From the NCBI GenBank assembly GCA_009909065.1, contig JAAANZ010000031.1:1-64000 (forward strand): a stretch of 64,000 nt of DNA, in the 5' to 3' direction. How positions within the stretch are numbered: the stretch's first letter is position 1; every line of letters starts with the position of its first letter. The translations under genes and the position numbers were made by a program. Source of the stretch: Alphaproteobacteria bacterium. Its GTDB lineage: Bacteria > Pseudomonadota > Alphaproteobacteria > Caulobacterales > Hyphomonadaceae. The notes under the pieces are model-generated. The model ran no database searches. It was not told the DNA's origin and saw only the letters and a list, made by a program, of their open reading frames with translations. Positions 9,486 to 20,391 of the stretch are shown here, piece by piece.

Positions 9486-10967
9486 TCACCCGCTATGGGA
9501 GCCGTGATCCTCCGCCTGCGCCGCGGCCCGGGCCGACAGGGCGCGCAGGTTTTCCTCATGATCGGCCCGGTTGATCCGGTAGCGGCCAATGAAGAGGAGC
9601 ATGATGGCCCAGAACACGAAGATGGCCGGGACATAGAACAGCGCCAGCCGCGAAAGCGCATCGGGCGAGACCTCGCCGGGACTGGCATCCGTCGGCCAGG
9701 AAATCAGCGTCAGGATCAGAGCCGCGGCCATGATCCCGATCCCGTCAACCGCCTTGCGCGTGAAGCTGAGAACCGAGAAAAGGACGCCTTCGGACCGCCG
9801 GCCTGTCCGGATCTCGTTATCCTCGGCCAGGTCGGCGATCATCGAGCGCACCAGCGCGCTCATGGCGATGAAGCCCGTATACTCGCCATAAACGCAGAGA
9901 AGCACGATCCAGAACACGACAGGACTTTCATTCGCCGGCATCACGCCGATCAGCCGCAGGCTGACCGGCGTGATCGCCAGGACCAGCGCCAGCAGTCCGA
10001 AAAGGATCGCGCCCTCGCGCTTGCCCAGCTTTTTCGACACGATCGAGGTGAGGGCAAGGGCGGTGAAAGCCGAGGCCAGTACGCTGGCGGTTATGATGGC
10101 GGACTGGTCGCCGGAAAATTCCCAGTAGAATCCGTGGAGGTAATAGATCAGCGCCGCGCCGATACCGAAAGCGGCCGCTCCGGCGAGCTGTGAAGCAAAA
10201 AGCGCCAGTAGCGAGGGGTTTTTCAGAGTCTCATAGACCTCTCGCATGGCCTTGCCGAAGCCTTGCGGGACGGAACTGGCCTTGTGCAGATGGGGAATAT
10301 GGCGATGCGTGCCCAGCGCGCAGACCATGATCGAGGTGAAGATGGCGAGCGCCGCGAAGAAACCATATACGCCGAACCCCTCGGCATCGGTAAAGGCGCT
10401 GCCGGTGGCATCGCTGTCGAGGATCAGGAACAGGGCGCTGGCCGCCATCACGACGCCGCCGGAAAACACGAAAACGCTGCGCAGTGTCAGCAGTCGTGTC
10501 CGGTCGTCATAATCGGTGGTCAGTTCCGCCGCGAGCGCCGTACACGGCACTTCGTAGAAGGTGATGAGCAGGCGCACGCCAATGGCGACCACGACCAGGA
10601 ACCAGAACAGCCCCGTCTTGTCCGGCGTGTCCACGAGGATGTCCGGGGGATTCCATAACAGCCAGAAGGCAAGCGCGACCGGCAGGGCCGCGCCATACAT
10701 ATAGGTGTGCCGGCGTCCCAGCGGGCTTTTCGTATTGTCCGACAGGTATCCGACAATCGGGTCGGAGAAGGCATCGAAAAGGAAAGCCAGCATCAGGGCG
10801 AAACCGACCTGCGCCGAAGGCATGTTGAAAGCCTGCCCGTAGCACAGCATCAGGAAATAGCTGTAACCATTCCCCTTAATGCCATAGGCCGCCCCGCCAA
10901 AGGCGTAGGAAAATCGTGTCAGCGCATCGACCGGCGGGCGCTCGACCGCAGGAGCGGTTGGGGTCAT
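9486..10967 (-). CDS. MFS transporter, GPH (glycoside-pentoside-hexuronide)-like
   Basis: 'FDAFSDPIVGYLSDNTKSPLGRRHTYMYGAALP'; about 12 TM segments. Start taken at ATG 10967 (MTPTAPAV). Confidence 0.85.
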   Translation of the reverse strand: MTPTAPAVERPPVDALTRFSYAFGGAAYGIKGNGYSYFLMLCYGQAFNMPSAQVGFALMLAFLFDAFSDPIVGYLSDNTKSPLGRRHTYMYGAALPVALAFWLLWNPPDILVDTPDKTGLFWFLVVVAIGVRLLITFYEVPCTALAAELTTDYDDRTRLLTLRSVFVFSGGVVMAASALFLILDSDATGSAFTDAEGFGVYGFFAALAIFTSIMVCALGTHRHIPHLHKASSVPQGFGKAMREVYETLKNPSLLALFASQLAGAAAFGIGAALIYYLHGFYWEFSGDQSAIITASVLASAFTALALTSIVSKKLGKREGAILFGLLALVLAITPVSLRLIGVMPANESPVVFWIVLLCVYGEYTGFIAMSALVRSMIADLAEDNEIRTGRRSEGVLFSVLSFTRKAVDGIGIMAAALILTLISWPTDASPGEVSPDALSRLALFYVPAIFVFWAIMLLFIGRYRINRADHEENLRALSARAAAQAEDHGSHSG

Positions 10968-10977
10968 GACCTGCGCC

Positions 10978-12198
10978 CTAAAGCCCGAGCACCATCTTCG
11001 CCATGATGTTTCGCTGGACCTCGTTCGAGCCGGCATAGATCGAGGTCTTGCGGTAGTTGAAATAGCTCGGCGCTGCCGTCACCGCGTGTTCCGGAGCCGG
11101 CAGGGCGTCATTGCTGCCCTCGCGCAACCCCGCCCATGTATCCGCGGCGAACGGGTGGGCATGAAGCCCGGCCGCCTCCAGGGTAAGTTCGGTTATGGCC
11201 TGCTGGGCCTCCGAACCGGCGCATTTCAGCATGGAGCTTTCCGGACCGACCCTCTGGCCGGCGCTGAGCGCGGACAGGATCCGCAGTTCCGTCGCATTGA
11301 GCGACTCGATCGCGATTTCCATTTCGGCCAGTTTGCGCTGGAAGTCCGGATCCCGGATCACCGGCTCGCTGCCGGCGCGCTCGGCGCTGGCCACTTTCCG
11401 CGTCTTCGAGAGCATGTTCTTCAGCCCCGGCGCATAGGCATTGCCGCGTTCGAATTCCAGAAGGTATTTGGCATAGGTCCAGCCCTTGTTCTCCTCGCCG
11501 ATCAGGTTTTCGGCCGGAACACGCACATCCTCGAAGAAGACCTGGTTGATCTCCTGCTGCCCCTCGGGCGGGCCATCGAGCGTGGGCAGGGCGCTGACCG
11601 AGATGCCGGGCGTCGTCATGTCGACCAGGATGAAGCTGATCCCCTCCTGTGGCTTGCCTTCCTTCGAGGTGCGCACAAGGCAGAAGATCCAGTCGGCATG
11701 CTGGGCCAGCGTCGTCCAGATCTTGGAGCCATTGAGCACATATTCGTCGCCGTCACGCACCGCGCTCATCTGCAGGGAGGCGAGGTCGGAGCCCGCACCG
11801 GGTTCGGAATAGCCCTGGCACCACCAGATATCGGATTTCAGGATGGGCGGCAGATGGCGTTCCTTCTGCTCGGGCGTTCCGAAGGCCATGATCACCGGGG
11901 CGACCATTTTCAGGCCGAACGGCGTGATCGCCGGAGTGCCCGCGGCCGACATTTCCATGTCGAAGATGAATTTCTGCGCCGGCGTGAAACCCGCCCCGCC
12001 ATATTCGACCGGCCAGTCCGGCGCGATCCAGCCTTTTTCATAGAGCTTCTTCTGCCAGGCGATATGGTCTTCCTTGTCGAGATAGCCGTTTTTCGACAGG
12101 GCCTGCTTGGCACGCAGCTCCGGGGTGTAATTGTCTTCGATCCAGCTGCGCACTTCCTGCTGGAAGGCGCGGTCTTCCGGTGTGAATTCGAGATCCAT
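10978..12198 (-). CDS. Acyl-CoA dehydrogenase family protein
   Basis: 'WCQGYSEPGAGSDLASLQMSAVRDGDEYVLNGSKIWTT', C-terminal 'YAGSNEVQRNIMAKMVLGL'. Confidence 0.93.
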   Translation of the reverse strand: MDLEFTPEDRAFQQEVRSWIEDNYTPELRAKQALSKNGYLDKEDHIAWQKKLYEKGWIAPDWPVEYGGAGFTPAQKFIFDMEMSAAGTPAITPFGLKMVAPVIMAFGTPEQKERHLPPILKSDIWWCQGYSEPGAGSDLASLQMSAVRDGDEYVLNGSKIWTTLAQHADWIFCLVRTSKEGKPQEGISFILVDMTTPGISVSALPTLDGPPEGQQEINQVFFEDVRVPAENLIGEENKGWTYAKYLLEFERGNAYAPGLKNMLSKTRKVASAERAGSEPVIRDPDFQRKLAEMEIAIESLNATELRILSALSAGQRVGPESSMLKCAGSEAQQAITELTLEAAGLHAHPFAADTWAGLREGSNDALPAPEHAVTAAPSYFNYRKTSIYAGSNEVQRNIMAKMVLGL

Positions 12199-12207
12199 GA
12201 AGCCCTC

Positions 12208-12498
12208 CTACTCGACAATGCTGTAATACTGGATGTCCGGCGCGCCGGCGAGGCAGGCGCCGAGCTGCGGCCCGGCGGCCTTGAAATAATCGCTCTGGCC
12301 ATGGGCATCGAGCGCGTCCTGGGAGGCATATTGCTCCATGAAGATATAGTCGGTGTCCGATCCCTTTTGCTTGTAGAGCTGATAGGTCAGGCAGCCCGGC
12401 TCATTGGCCTTGACCTTGGCCATCAGGTCCCTGGCGACCTGTTCGAACTCGCCCTGTTTGCCGTCCTGGATGCTGAGCCTGGCCACGACACCTATCAT
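12208..12498 (-). CDS. Putative quinol monooxygenase (ABM domain)
   Basis: 96 aa 'MIGVVARLSIQDGKQGEFEQVARDLMAKVKANEPGCLTYQLYK'; start re-assigned inside a longer spurious ORF; 9-nt gap to the acyl-CoA dehydrogenase. Confidence 0.85.
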   Translation of the reverse strand: MIGVVARLSIQDGKQGEFEQVARDLMAKVKANEPGCLTYQLYKQKGSDTDYIFMEQYASQDALDAHGQSDYFKAAGPQLGACLAGAPDIQYYSIVE

Positions 12499-12645
12499 TG
12501 GTTCCTCCCGGATGTGTTTCTTGTGTTGTGTACGAGTGTAGGCAGGTCTGACATCAGAGCAAGTCATGACGTGGCGGAGGGCACTTGCCCGCTCTGCAAG
12601 ACCGATCCATCCTTGCCGCCGGCGGCGACGGGAGGGCCGTGAAAC

Positions 12646-13062
12646 ATGCAAATCCATACCGTGATCATCATCTGCGGCGCGCTCGTGGCCGCGCTCGTCT
12701 TCCTGCTCGGCTTCTGGGTCTCGATCACCCGCGCGAGCACCAAGGTCATCTATCATGATGAAATCTCGCCGCCTGACAGCCGCCTCGCCAAGGCCCAGCG
12801 CGCCCATGGCAATTCGGCCGAATATGCCGGCGCCGTGATCGGCGTGTTCGTCCTGACAAGCTTTGCCTTTACCGGCCGCGACCCCGGCCTGCTGGTCACG
12901 AGCCTTGTGATCGCGGTGACGGCGGGGCGTTTCTCCCATGCGCTGGGCTGCCTGACCTGCAAGACGCTTGCCGCCCCGCACCCACTGAAATTCATCGGAG
13001 CCTTGCTGACCTATCTCGGCGGCCTTGCCCTGGCGGGCCTGGCGCTCGCAAGGGCTGTCTGA
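12646..13062 (+). CDS. MAPEG family membrane protein
   Basis: 'FARAQRAHGNSAEYAG'-type motif (LAKAQRAHGNSAEYAGAVIGVFVL), four TM segments. Confidence 0.75.
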   Translation: MQIHTVIIICGALVAALVFLLGFWVSITRASTKVIYHDEISPPDSRLAKAQRAHGNSAEYAGAVIGVFVLTSFAFTGRDPGLLVTSLVIAVTAGRFSHALGCLTCKTLAAPHPLKFIGALLTYLGGLALAGLALARAV

Positions 13063-13070
13063 GGACCGCC

Positions 13071-13100
13071 CGAAGAAAAAGGCCGCCCCGAAGGACGGCC
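13071..13100 (-). terminator. Intrinsic terminator reading leftwards
   Basis: Minus strand ggccgtccttcggggcggcc followed by tttttcttcg: stem-loop plus T run. Confidence 0.7.
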
Positions 13101-13190
13101 AGTTGAGCAAGAAGGACGCCAGCACGAGGCACCTTGGAAAACTCCATACGCCCCGCGCTGACCTCTTCTTTCTCTTTCTAACGGATCGAA

Positions 13191-13270
13191 CCTGAACAGA
13201 GCCGGGACGGGAACCCGTCGGTCTGTTCATCTTCGCCGGTGCGAGCGACTTGTCTGAATGCCTGTTCAGG
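13191..13270. other. Structured intergenic region with nested/alternative stems (possible ncRNA or leader)
   Basis: cctgaacaga (13191-13200) can pair with tctgttca (13222-13229), enclosing gacgggaacccgtc, or with cctgttcagg (13261-13270). Confidence 0.35.
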
Positions 13271-13310
13271 AAAAAGGGGCCAGGTGCGCCTACCAAGGGC
13301 CTGTTCCGGC

Positions 13311-14048
13311 CTAATCGCCGGCATGTGCGAAAATCGCTTCCAAGCTGCGCAGGTTCATCCCGTTCTTGAGATAATTGGCCGGCGTCAGGTTCACCGACTT
13401 TATCACTGCGCGCTCGATTTTCGTTTTGCCGGATGTGTCATCCACCGGCACGAGATCGAAATCAATGATGTTTATGCAGCCGGTATCCTGCTCGAAACCG
13501 GCCGAGGCACCGAGCGGCGCGCCGAGCGCCCAGGCAAGCGCCAGCCGGTTGACACCCTCATGGGCGACGACCAGCGCCGTATGCCAGCCCGGCCGTCCAA
13601 GCAGCGCTTCGATACCGTCAGCAATGCGGGCCATGGCGTCCGAAAAGGCTTCGCCGCCTTCAAGGAAGGTCGCACCGGGATCGCCCGCAGCCTCGAACTG
13701 GAAGGTCATGGTCGCCGCCAGCTGCTCGGCACTCCTGAAATCGATATACTGGCCCGAGCGCAGTTCCTGGAACCGAGGCTCCACTTCCAGGGGCAGGTCG
13801 TAAGGATGGGCTTCAAGCACCAGTTCGGCCGTCTCGCGCGTGCGCAGAAGGCCCGAGCACATGGCAATGTCGAAATGCACCTCCGCAAGGGCCGCGCCGG
13901 CCGCGCGCGCCTCGTCGCGCCCGGCCTCGGTGAGACAGGCGTTGCCGGGGTCACGGCTCTCACGCACGCGCCGCGAGGTATAATCGACAAAGCCATGACG
14001 CATGAGGTAGACCCGGCGCCGGCCGGTGGTGCCCGGAAGCGTGCTCAT
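13311..14048 (-). CDS. Histidine phosphatase family protein
   Basis: '[13 protein letters not shown]' RHG motif, '[10 protein letters not shown]'. Confidence 0.9.
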   Translation of the reverse strand: MSTLPGTTGRRRVYLMRHGFVDYTSRRVRESRDPGNACLTEAGRDEARAAGAALAEVHFDIAMCSGLLRTRETAELVLEAHPYDLPLEVEPRFQELRSGQYIDFRSAEQLAATMTFQFEAAGDPGATFLEGGEAFSDAMARIADGIEALLGRPGWHTALVVAHEGVNRLALAWALGAPLGASAGFEQDTGCINIIDFDLVPVDDTSGKTKIERAVIKSVNLTPANYLKNGMNLRSLEAIFAHAGD

Positions 14049-15145
14049 CCGCGGCTCACATCCCAGTCGGACAGCACTTCATCCGTGTGCTCGCCGGGAC
14101 CCGGCGTGCGCCCGGCAATCGCACCCGGCGTGCCCGAAAAACGCGGCGCCGGCGCCGGCTGCAGCACGCCTTCATACTCCACGAAGGTCTCGCGTGCCGT
14201 ATTGTGCGGATGAGACGGCGCCTCGGCCAGAGACAGGACCGGAGCGAAGCAGATATCCGTGCCTTCCATGATCTCGCACCATTCCTCACGCGTCTTGGTT
14301 TTCATGACCGCCATGATCTTTTCCTTCAGCTCCGGCCATTTGTCACGGTTCATCTGCTCCTTGAAGTCGGGGTCGTCGAGCCCGGCCTTTTCCAGGAGGA
14401 TCGCATAGAATTGCGGCTCGATCGAACCGATGGAGACATATTTCCCGTCAGCGCACTCATAGGTGTCGTAGAAATGCGCCCCGCCATCGAGCAGGTTCGC
14501 TTCACGCTCATCGCTCCAGATGCCCGAGGCGCGCATGCCGTAGAACATCGAGGCGAGCGAAGCGGCCCCGTCGGTCATGGCGCTGTCGATCACCTGTCCC
14601 TCGCCGCCGGCACGGGCATGGAGGATTCCCGCCAGCAGGCCGAAAGCAAGATAGAGCGCGCCTCCGCCATAATCGCCGATCAGGTTGAGCGGTGGCGAGG
14701 GCCGCTGCCCCTTTCGGCCCATGGCGCCGAGCGCGCCGGTCAGCGCGATATAATTGAGGTCATGGCCGGCCGCATGGGCCAGCGGGCCGGTCTGCCCCCA
14801 GCCGGTCATGCGGCCATAGACGAGCTTCGGGTTGCGCGCCAGGGCAATGTCCGGGCCCAGCCCCAGGCGCTCCATCACGCCGGGACGAAACCCCTCGAAC
14901 AGACCATCGGCCTTCTCGACAAGGCGCAAGGCGGTCTCGATATCGCCCTCATCCTTCAGGTTCAGCCCGACCGACCGGCGCCCGCGCCCGGTGACATCGG
15001 CCGCATTTCCCGGCTTGCCATCGCCCGGCCGGTCGATGCGAACAACATCGGCCCCGAGATCGGACAACAGCATGCCGCAGAACGGGCCCGGCCCGATCCC
15101 GGCAAACTCGACGATCTTCACTCCTGAAAGCGGTCCCTGTCCCAT
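14045..15145 (-). CDS. CaiB/BaiF CoA-transferase family protein (alpha-methylacyl-CoA racemase-like)
   Basis: '[37 protein letters not shown]'; start at ATG 15145; 4-nt overlap with the phosphatase. Confidence 0.92.
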   Translation of the reverse strand: MGQGPLSGVKIVEFAGIGPGPFCGMLLSDLGADVVRIDRPGDGKPGNAADVTGRGRRSVGLNLKDEGDIETALRLVEKADGLFEGFRPGVMERLGLGPDIALARNPKLVYGRMTGWGQTGPLAHAAGHDLNYIALTGALGAMGRKGQRPSPPLNLIGDYGGGALYLAFGLLAGILHARAGGEGQVIDSAMTDGAASLASMFYGMRASGIWSDEREANLLDGGAHFYDTYECADGKYVSIGSIEPQFYAILLEKAGLDDPDFKEQMNRDKWPELKEKIMAVMKTKTREEWCEIMEGTDICFAPVLSLAEAPSHPHNTARETFVEYEGVLQPAPAPRFSGTPGAIAGRTPGPGEHTDEVLSDWDVSRG

Positions 15146-15225
15146 TGCCTTTCCTCCCTTGGCCGGATGGCGGCCTATGCCGCATGATGATAGGGTCAAC
15201 CTGACATTAAGAGACCGGCTGCCAA

Positions 15226-16530
15226 ATGAAAGCCGTTCCCTCGCGTCCCGGGTCGCCCGCCATGTCCGATCTCTCCTATCTTCATCCCCGGATCGAGTTG
15301 CTTGCGGCAAGTCCGCGCCGGGAGATGCTGGCTGATCGCTTGCGCCGGCTCGAAATGCGCCCGGTATCCGCCGAAACTCCAGTCTGTTTTGAAACCCCCC
15401 AGCCCCTGCTTGTCGACCTGCCGTCTGTCACGCCGCAGCAGGCCTCGCAGCTCAAGCGCGCCTGGCTGGCCGGGCTGAGCGCACCGCTGATCCTGCTGCG
15501 CCCGAACGATCATGGCCTGCTGCGCAGCCGCGATGCCATTCTCCTGAGCGACGAGGAGGCTCTCGACACACTCCCCGCCAGGCTCCAGCTTCGCCGGCGC
15601 CAGGCCATCCGGCGTCACGAGACGGAAATCCGCCAGGCCGTCAGCGCGCGTTTCGGTGTCTCCAGGGCCGACGACCCCGGCGACCGGGTCACGGGCAGCG
15701 TCCTGCATATCGCAGGTGTCAGCGCCGGTTTCCTTCCGCTCAAGCGCGCCATGGCCCGCCGGGGCCTCAATCTGAGATCGGCGCTGAGCGCGGCAACGGC
15801 AAGATCCCATCTCGAGCAGGAGGCTTTCAGTGCCTGCCTGGTCGAATATGCGCCCGATGAGCCGGGACAGGCCTTCCTCGACACGCTTGCGGACGGCGCG
15901 CCCTGCGACCTGCCACTCATCCTGCTCCACAAGCACGGGCACCTGCCCGAAAACGACAGTGCCGACGAGATCATCTCCTCGGATCTTCCCGCCGAGGTCA
16001 TTGCCTCGACGGTGGAAGAGCTGCTTCGCCTGCCCCGGCTGAACACTCGCGAAACGCAAATCCGACTGTCATCGCGCACGCATGACCCTGAGACAGGCCT
16101 TTACAACATGGATTTCCTGCGCAGCTGCCTCGTCGAGCAGATCGCGGCGGCCGATGCGCGCGAGGAAGCGCTCAGCCTCCTGCATATCCGGCTTCGCTCG
16201 GCCGGCGATGCCGACGCCGCCGCAAGCCGGGCCATGCCGGCACTCGCCGATTTCCTCGCCCGCAATCTGCGCATGGCCGACCTCGCCGCGCGGATCGCGC
16301 CCGGCTCCATTGTCGTCAGTCTTCGCGACACACCGCATTCCGGCGCGCTTTCACTCGCGCGGCGGCTCGTAGCATCCCTGGGGGGGGAGAATATCGGCGC
16401 GCCCGGCACGCCCCTGCCCTTTGGCGGCTCGCTGAGCTGGCGGGTGGTCGAACGGCGCGCTTATCACACAGCTGACACGCTGATTCAGTCGGCACTGGCC
16501 GGCCCCTATACGCCCGCCTCGGCGGCCTGA
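15226..16530 (+). CDS. REC-like / REC-like / degenerate GGDEF protein, PopA-like c-di-GMP effector candidate
   Basis: C-terminal '[16 protein letters not shown] ... [24 protein letters not shown]' aligns with PleD-type 'RNVRAIDLPCRYGGEEFVVIMPDT': I-site RxxD kept, GGEEF replaced by APGSI. Two preceding alpha/beta segments resemble receivers without the acidic pocket. Confidence 0.7.
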   Translation: MKAVPSRPGSPAMSDLSYLHPRIELLAASPRREMLADRLRRLEMRPVSAETPVCFETPQPLLVDLPSVTPQQASQLKRAWLAGLSAPLILLRPNDHGLLRSRDAILLSDEEALDTLPARLQLRRRQAIRRHETEIRQAVSARFGVSRADDPGDRVTGSVLHIAGVSAGFLPLKRAMARRGLNLRSALSAATARSHLEQEAFSACLVEYAPDEPGQAFLDTLADGAPCDLPLILLHKHGHLPENDSADEIISSDLPAEVIASTVEELLRLPRLNTRETQIRLSSRTHDPETGLYNMDFLRSCLVEQIAAADAREEALSLLHIRLRSAGDADAAASRAMPALADFLARNLRMADLAARIAPGSIVVSLRDTPHSGALSLARRLVASLGGENIGAPGTPLPFGGSLSWRVVERRAYHTADTLIQSALAGPYTPASAA

Positions 16531-17922
16531 GGCGCGCGGGCGGCTTCAAGCTCCGTCAACAGGTCCCGGACCTGGCTGATCCGGTGCTCGGGACTGCCCG
16601 CCTTGGCGGTAATCACCAGTTTCGAGTCCGGGCGCAGCTTGAGTTGGGAGGGCCGGGCGCGCACCAGCGTCATCAGGCTGGCCGGATCGACAGCCGTATC
16701 CTCGCGGAAGCTGAACACGGCGCCCTTCGGACCGGCATCCAGCCTGGATATGCCGAGCGCCTTGCAGCGCGCCTTGATCGCCGTGACTTCCATGAGCTTT
16801 TTCGTCTCGTCCGGCATGGGGCCAAACCGGTCGATGAGCTCCGCGGCAAAACTCTCGCGCTCGGTCTCCGTCTCGATCTCGGCCAGCCGGCGATAGAGTG
16901 ACAGGCGCACATCCAGCGCCTCGACATACGTCTCCGGGATCAGCACGGCGACGCCGAGATTGATCTGTGGCGACCAGTCATCAACAAGCTTGTCCGGATC
17001 GCCCTCACCGGCCTGGAGCGCCTTCACCGCATCTTCCAGCATCTGCTGATAGAGCTCGACGCCGACTTCCTTGACATGCCCGGACTGTTCATCGCCGAGC
17101 AGGTTACCCGAGCCGCGCATGTCGAGATCGTGGCTGGCGAGCTGGAAACCCGCGCCCAGACTGTCGAGGGATTGCAGGACACGCAGGCGCTTTTCCGCCC
17201 CTTCCGTGACGACCTGATTGCGCGGCAGCGTCATATAGGCATAGGCGCGCAGCTTCGAGCGGCCCACGCGCCCGCGCAGCTGATAGAGCTGGGCGAGGCC
17301 GAAACGGTCGGCCCGGTGGATGATCAGCGTGTTGGCGCGCGGAATATCGAGCCCGCTTTCGACAATCGTCGTCGAGAGCAGGACATCATACTTGCCCTCA
17401 TAGAAGGCCGTCATGATGTCATCGAGCTCGCCGGCGCCCATCTGGCCATGCGCCACGATAAAGGAGACTTCCGGGACATTGTCGCGCAGGAAGGCTTCAA
17501 GCTCGTCGAGATCCGAGATCCGCGGGGCGACAAAGAAGGCCTGCCCGCCGCGATACTTCTCCCGCAGCAGGGCCTCGCGCAGGGTCACCGTGTCGAATTC
17601 CGTCACATAGGTGCGCACCGACAAGCGATCGACCGGCGGCGTCGCGATGATGGAAAGGTCGCGGATTCCCGTCAGCGACATCTGCAGCGTGCGCGGGATG
17701 GGCGTGGCCGAAAGCGTCAGAACGTGCACATCGGCGCGCAGCTCCTTGAGGCGCTCTTTGTGCTTGACCCCGAAACGCTGTTCCTCATCGACGATCAGAA
17801 GGCCGAGATTCCGGAACTTAATCCCCTCGGCGAGCAGAGCATGGGTGCCGACGACGACATCGACCCGGCCCGATGTCAGCCCCTCTTTCGTGTCGGCCAT
17901 GTCCTTGCCGGAGACGAGACGC

Positions 17923-17936
17923 GAGAGCTGAGAGCT
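17923..17936. repeat. 7-bp perfect tandem duplication (gagagct x2) in mfd
   Basis: gc-gagagct-gagagct-ggcg; one copy restores VRQLSRLVSGK. Confidence 0.95.
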
Positions 17937-19291
17937 GGCGCACCTCGACGGGCCAGCCGGCCATGCGTTCGGCAAATGTCTGGTAGTGCTGGCGCGCCAG
18001 CAGCGTGGTGGGTGCGATGACGGCGACCTGCATCCCGCTCATCGCCGCCATGAAGGCCCCGCGCAGGGCCACTTCCGTCTTGCCGAAGCCGACATCGCCG
18101 CAGACCAGACGGTCCATCGGCTTTCCCGAGCCCAGATCGCTGATGACATCCTCGATGGCATTGAGCTGATCGTCGGTCTCCTCATAGGGAAAGCGCGCAG
18201 CGAATTCTTCATAGATGCCCTCGCCGGCCGTGGTGGCCTCGGCCGTTTTCAGGGCGCGCTGGGCCGCGATCTCCATGAGTTCGGCCGCCATTTCGAGGAT
18301 GCGCTTCTTCGCGCGCGCCTTGCGCGACTGCCAGCTTGCCCCGCCGAGCTTGTCAACCGCACTCTCGCTCTCCTCGCCGCCATAGCGGCTGATGAGATCG
18401 ATATTCTCGACCGGCAGGAAGACCCGGTCTCCGCCGGCATATTCCAGTTCCAGACAGTCATGCGGCGCGCCGGTCAGTTCCAGCGTGCGCAGCCCTTCAT
18501 AACGTCCGACACCATGATCGACATGCACGATCAGGTCGCCCTGGCTGAGCGTGCCGGCCTCGGCGATGAAATTTGCCGCCTTGCGTTTGCGCCGCGGGGC
18601 CGCGAGGCGGTCACCGAGAATGTCCGGCTCGGCAATGACCGCCAGATCCTGCGAGACGAACCCGCGCTCCAGCGGCAACTCGCAGACCGACAGGCCGGCC
18701 GCCTTTGCCGCCGCCAGCGAATAGGCGCGGTCCATCTCGTCCATGCCATGATCGGCCATGACATTGACGAGACGCTCGGCCGAACCGCCCGTCCAAGCGG
18801 CCAGCACCACCCGGCGCCCGCCCTCGAAAAGCTCGCGGGCATGGCCGGCCACCGATTCGAAGATATTGATATCCGGCCTTGCGCGTTCCGGCGCGAAATC
18901 GCGTCCGGGCCGGGCCCCGAGATCGACCGAATCGGCCCCGGGATCGGCTGCGCTGAAGCGCGCGACCGCCCGCTGCGCAAAGGCGGCTTCGAGTTCGCCG
19001 GGCGCCATGTAAAGGGCGTCCGGCGGCAGGACGCGCGCGCGGGACTCGTCGCCTTCGGCGGCTTCGACGCGCGCGGCGTGATAGTCACTTGCCTGGGACA
19101 GGCGTTCACTGGCGGCTTCGCCCGCCAGCGGGGCCATCGCGAACAGGGCGCCCGGCCCGGCATAATCGAACAGCGTATCGAGCTCGCCATAGAAAAGCGG
19201 CAACCAGTTCTCCACGCCTTGCCGGCGAATGGAAGCGCGCGCCGCCTCATAGAGCGGATCGCCGGCGGGCGGGCCGAACCGCGTGAGATAG

Positions 19292-19319
19292 CGCTCGCGA
19301 AACCCCGCTCGCGAAACCC
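19292..19319. repeat. 14-bp perfect tandem duplication (cgctcgcgaaaccc x2) in mfd
   Basis: gatag-cgctcgcgaaaccc-cgctcgcgaaaccc-gctcagg; one copy restores EVLSGFRERYLTRFGPPAGDPLYEA. Confidence 0.95.
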
Positions 19320-20030
19320 GCTCAGGACCTCGCTGTTGAACAGGAGTTCGCTGACCGGCGCGAAAGACATGGCCTTGAGCTGCTCGCGCGAGCGCTGGGT
19401 TTCCGGATCGAAGCTGCGCAGCGTTTCCAGCGTGTCGCCGAAAAAATCCAGGCGGATGGGCCAGTCGGAGGTCGGCGGATAGATATCGACGATCCCGCCA
19501 CGGATGGCGTATTCGCCGCGCTCACGCACCGTCGTGCTGCGCACGTATCCATTCGTCGAGAGATAGGCGACGAGCTGATCCTGCGTGACCTGGCCGCCCG
19601 CCTCGAGGGCCAGGCTCGAGGCCTGCATGACCGCGCGCGGCGGCACGCGCTGAACGAGGGACGATCCGGTTGTGACCACAAGCGTCCGGGCGCCATCACC
19701 GGTCGGCCGGGCCAGCCGGGCGAGGGACGCGCAGCGCTTTGCCGCAATGGCCGGCGTGGGCGAGATGCGGTCATAGGGCAGGACATCCCAGCCGGGCAGG
19801 TGGACGAGATCCAGTGTCGGCTCTGTAAACTCGGCAAGCTTGAGCGCCGCTTCGGCCTGTTTGTCATCGCGGGCCACATAGACCGCCCGCCCGCCGCGCG
19901 ATCCCAGCGCTTCGATCACCGCCATCAGGTCCGCACCGAAGGGCGCACCGGCAATCGACGCCGGACCGGTCAAATTGGCAAGCAGTTTGTCGGGCGTCAT
20001 CGGAGGGTCCTTGCCGGTGGGATTGGGCGA

Positions 20031-20291
20031 TCAGCCGGGGCGGGCCTCGTAGCGGAATGCGATCAGCTGGTCCAGCACCGGTCCGCGATGATTGTCAGGC
20101 ACAGGTTTCTGCCCGATGATCCAGGCGTAGACCTCCCAGTCCGGGGTCGCCAGCAGCCGCTCGAACTCGGCCAGCTGCACCTCATCGAAACCGGCAATCG
20201 CCTGATCGGCAAAACTGCCCATGATGAGATCCATCTCGCGAAAACCCCGGCGCCAGGCCCGGAACTGCAATTTGCGGCGCTTTTCATCCAT
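20031..20291 (-). CDS. sdhE: Succinate dehydrogenase assembly factor 2
   Basis: 86 aa 'RRKLQFRAWRRGFREMDLIMGSFAD...DWEVYAWIIG', SdhE family. Confidence 0.9.
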   Translation of the reverse strand: MDEKRRKLQFRAWRRGFREMDLIMGSFADQAIAGFDEVQLAEFERLLATPDWEVYAWIIGQKPVPDNHRGPVLDQLIAFRYEARPG

Positions 20292-20391
20292 GATCGGTTC
20301 CCATCGTTTTCAATTCGCCTCCAGATAGGGCGCCCTGGCGCGCACGCCAGCGATTGCCGCCCGCATCGCACCCGTCTAGCCTTTCGGCGCC

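Larger units (their letters stand above)
16506..20000 (-). pseudogene. mfd: Transcription-repair coupling factor Mfd, reading frame broken by two tandem duplications
   Basis: ORFs 18531-20000, 17818-19215 and 16506-17975 carry successive Mfd segments. Removing one copy each of a 14-bp and a 7-bp perfect duplication gives one 1158-codon frame. Confidence 0.9.

Noticed and set aside
16506-17975. Independent shorter RecG/Mfd-like helicase gene
   Set aside because: It is the C-terminal third of mfd, in the same frame as the N-terminal third once the duplications are accounted for.
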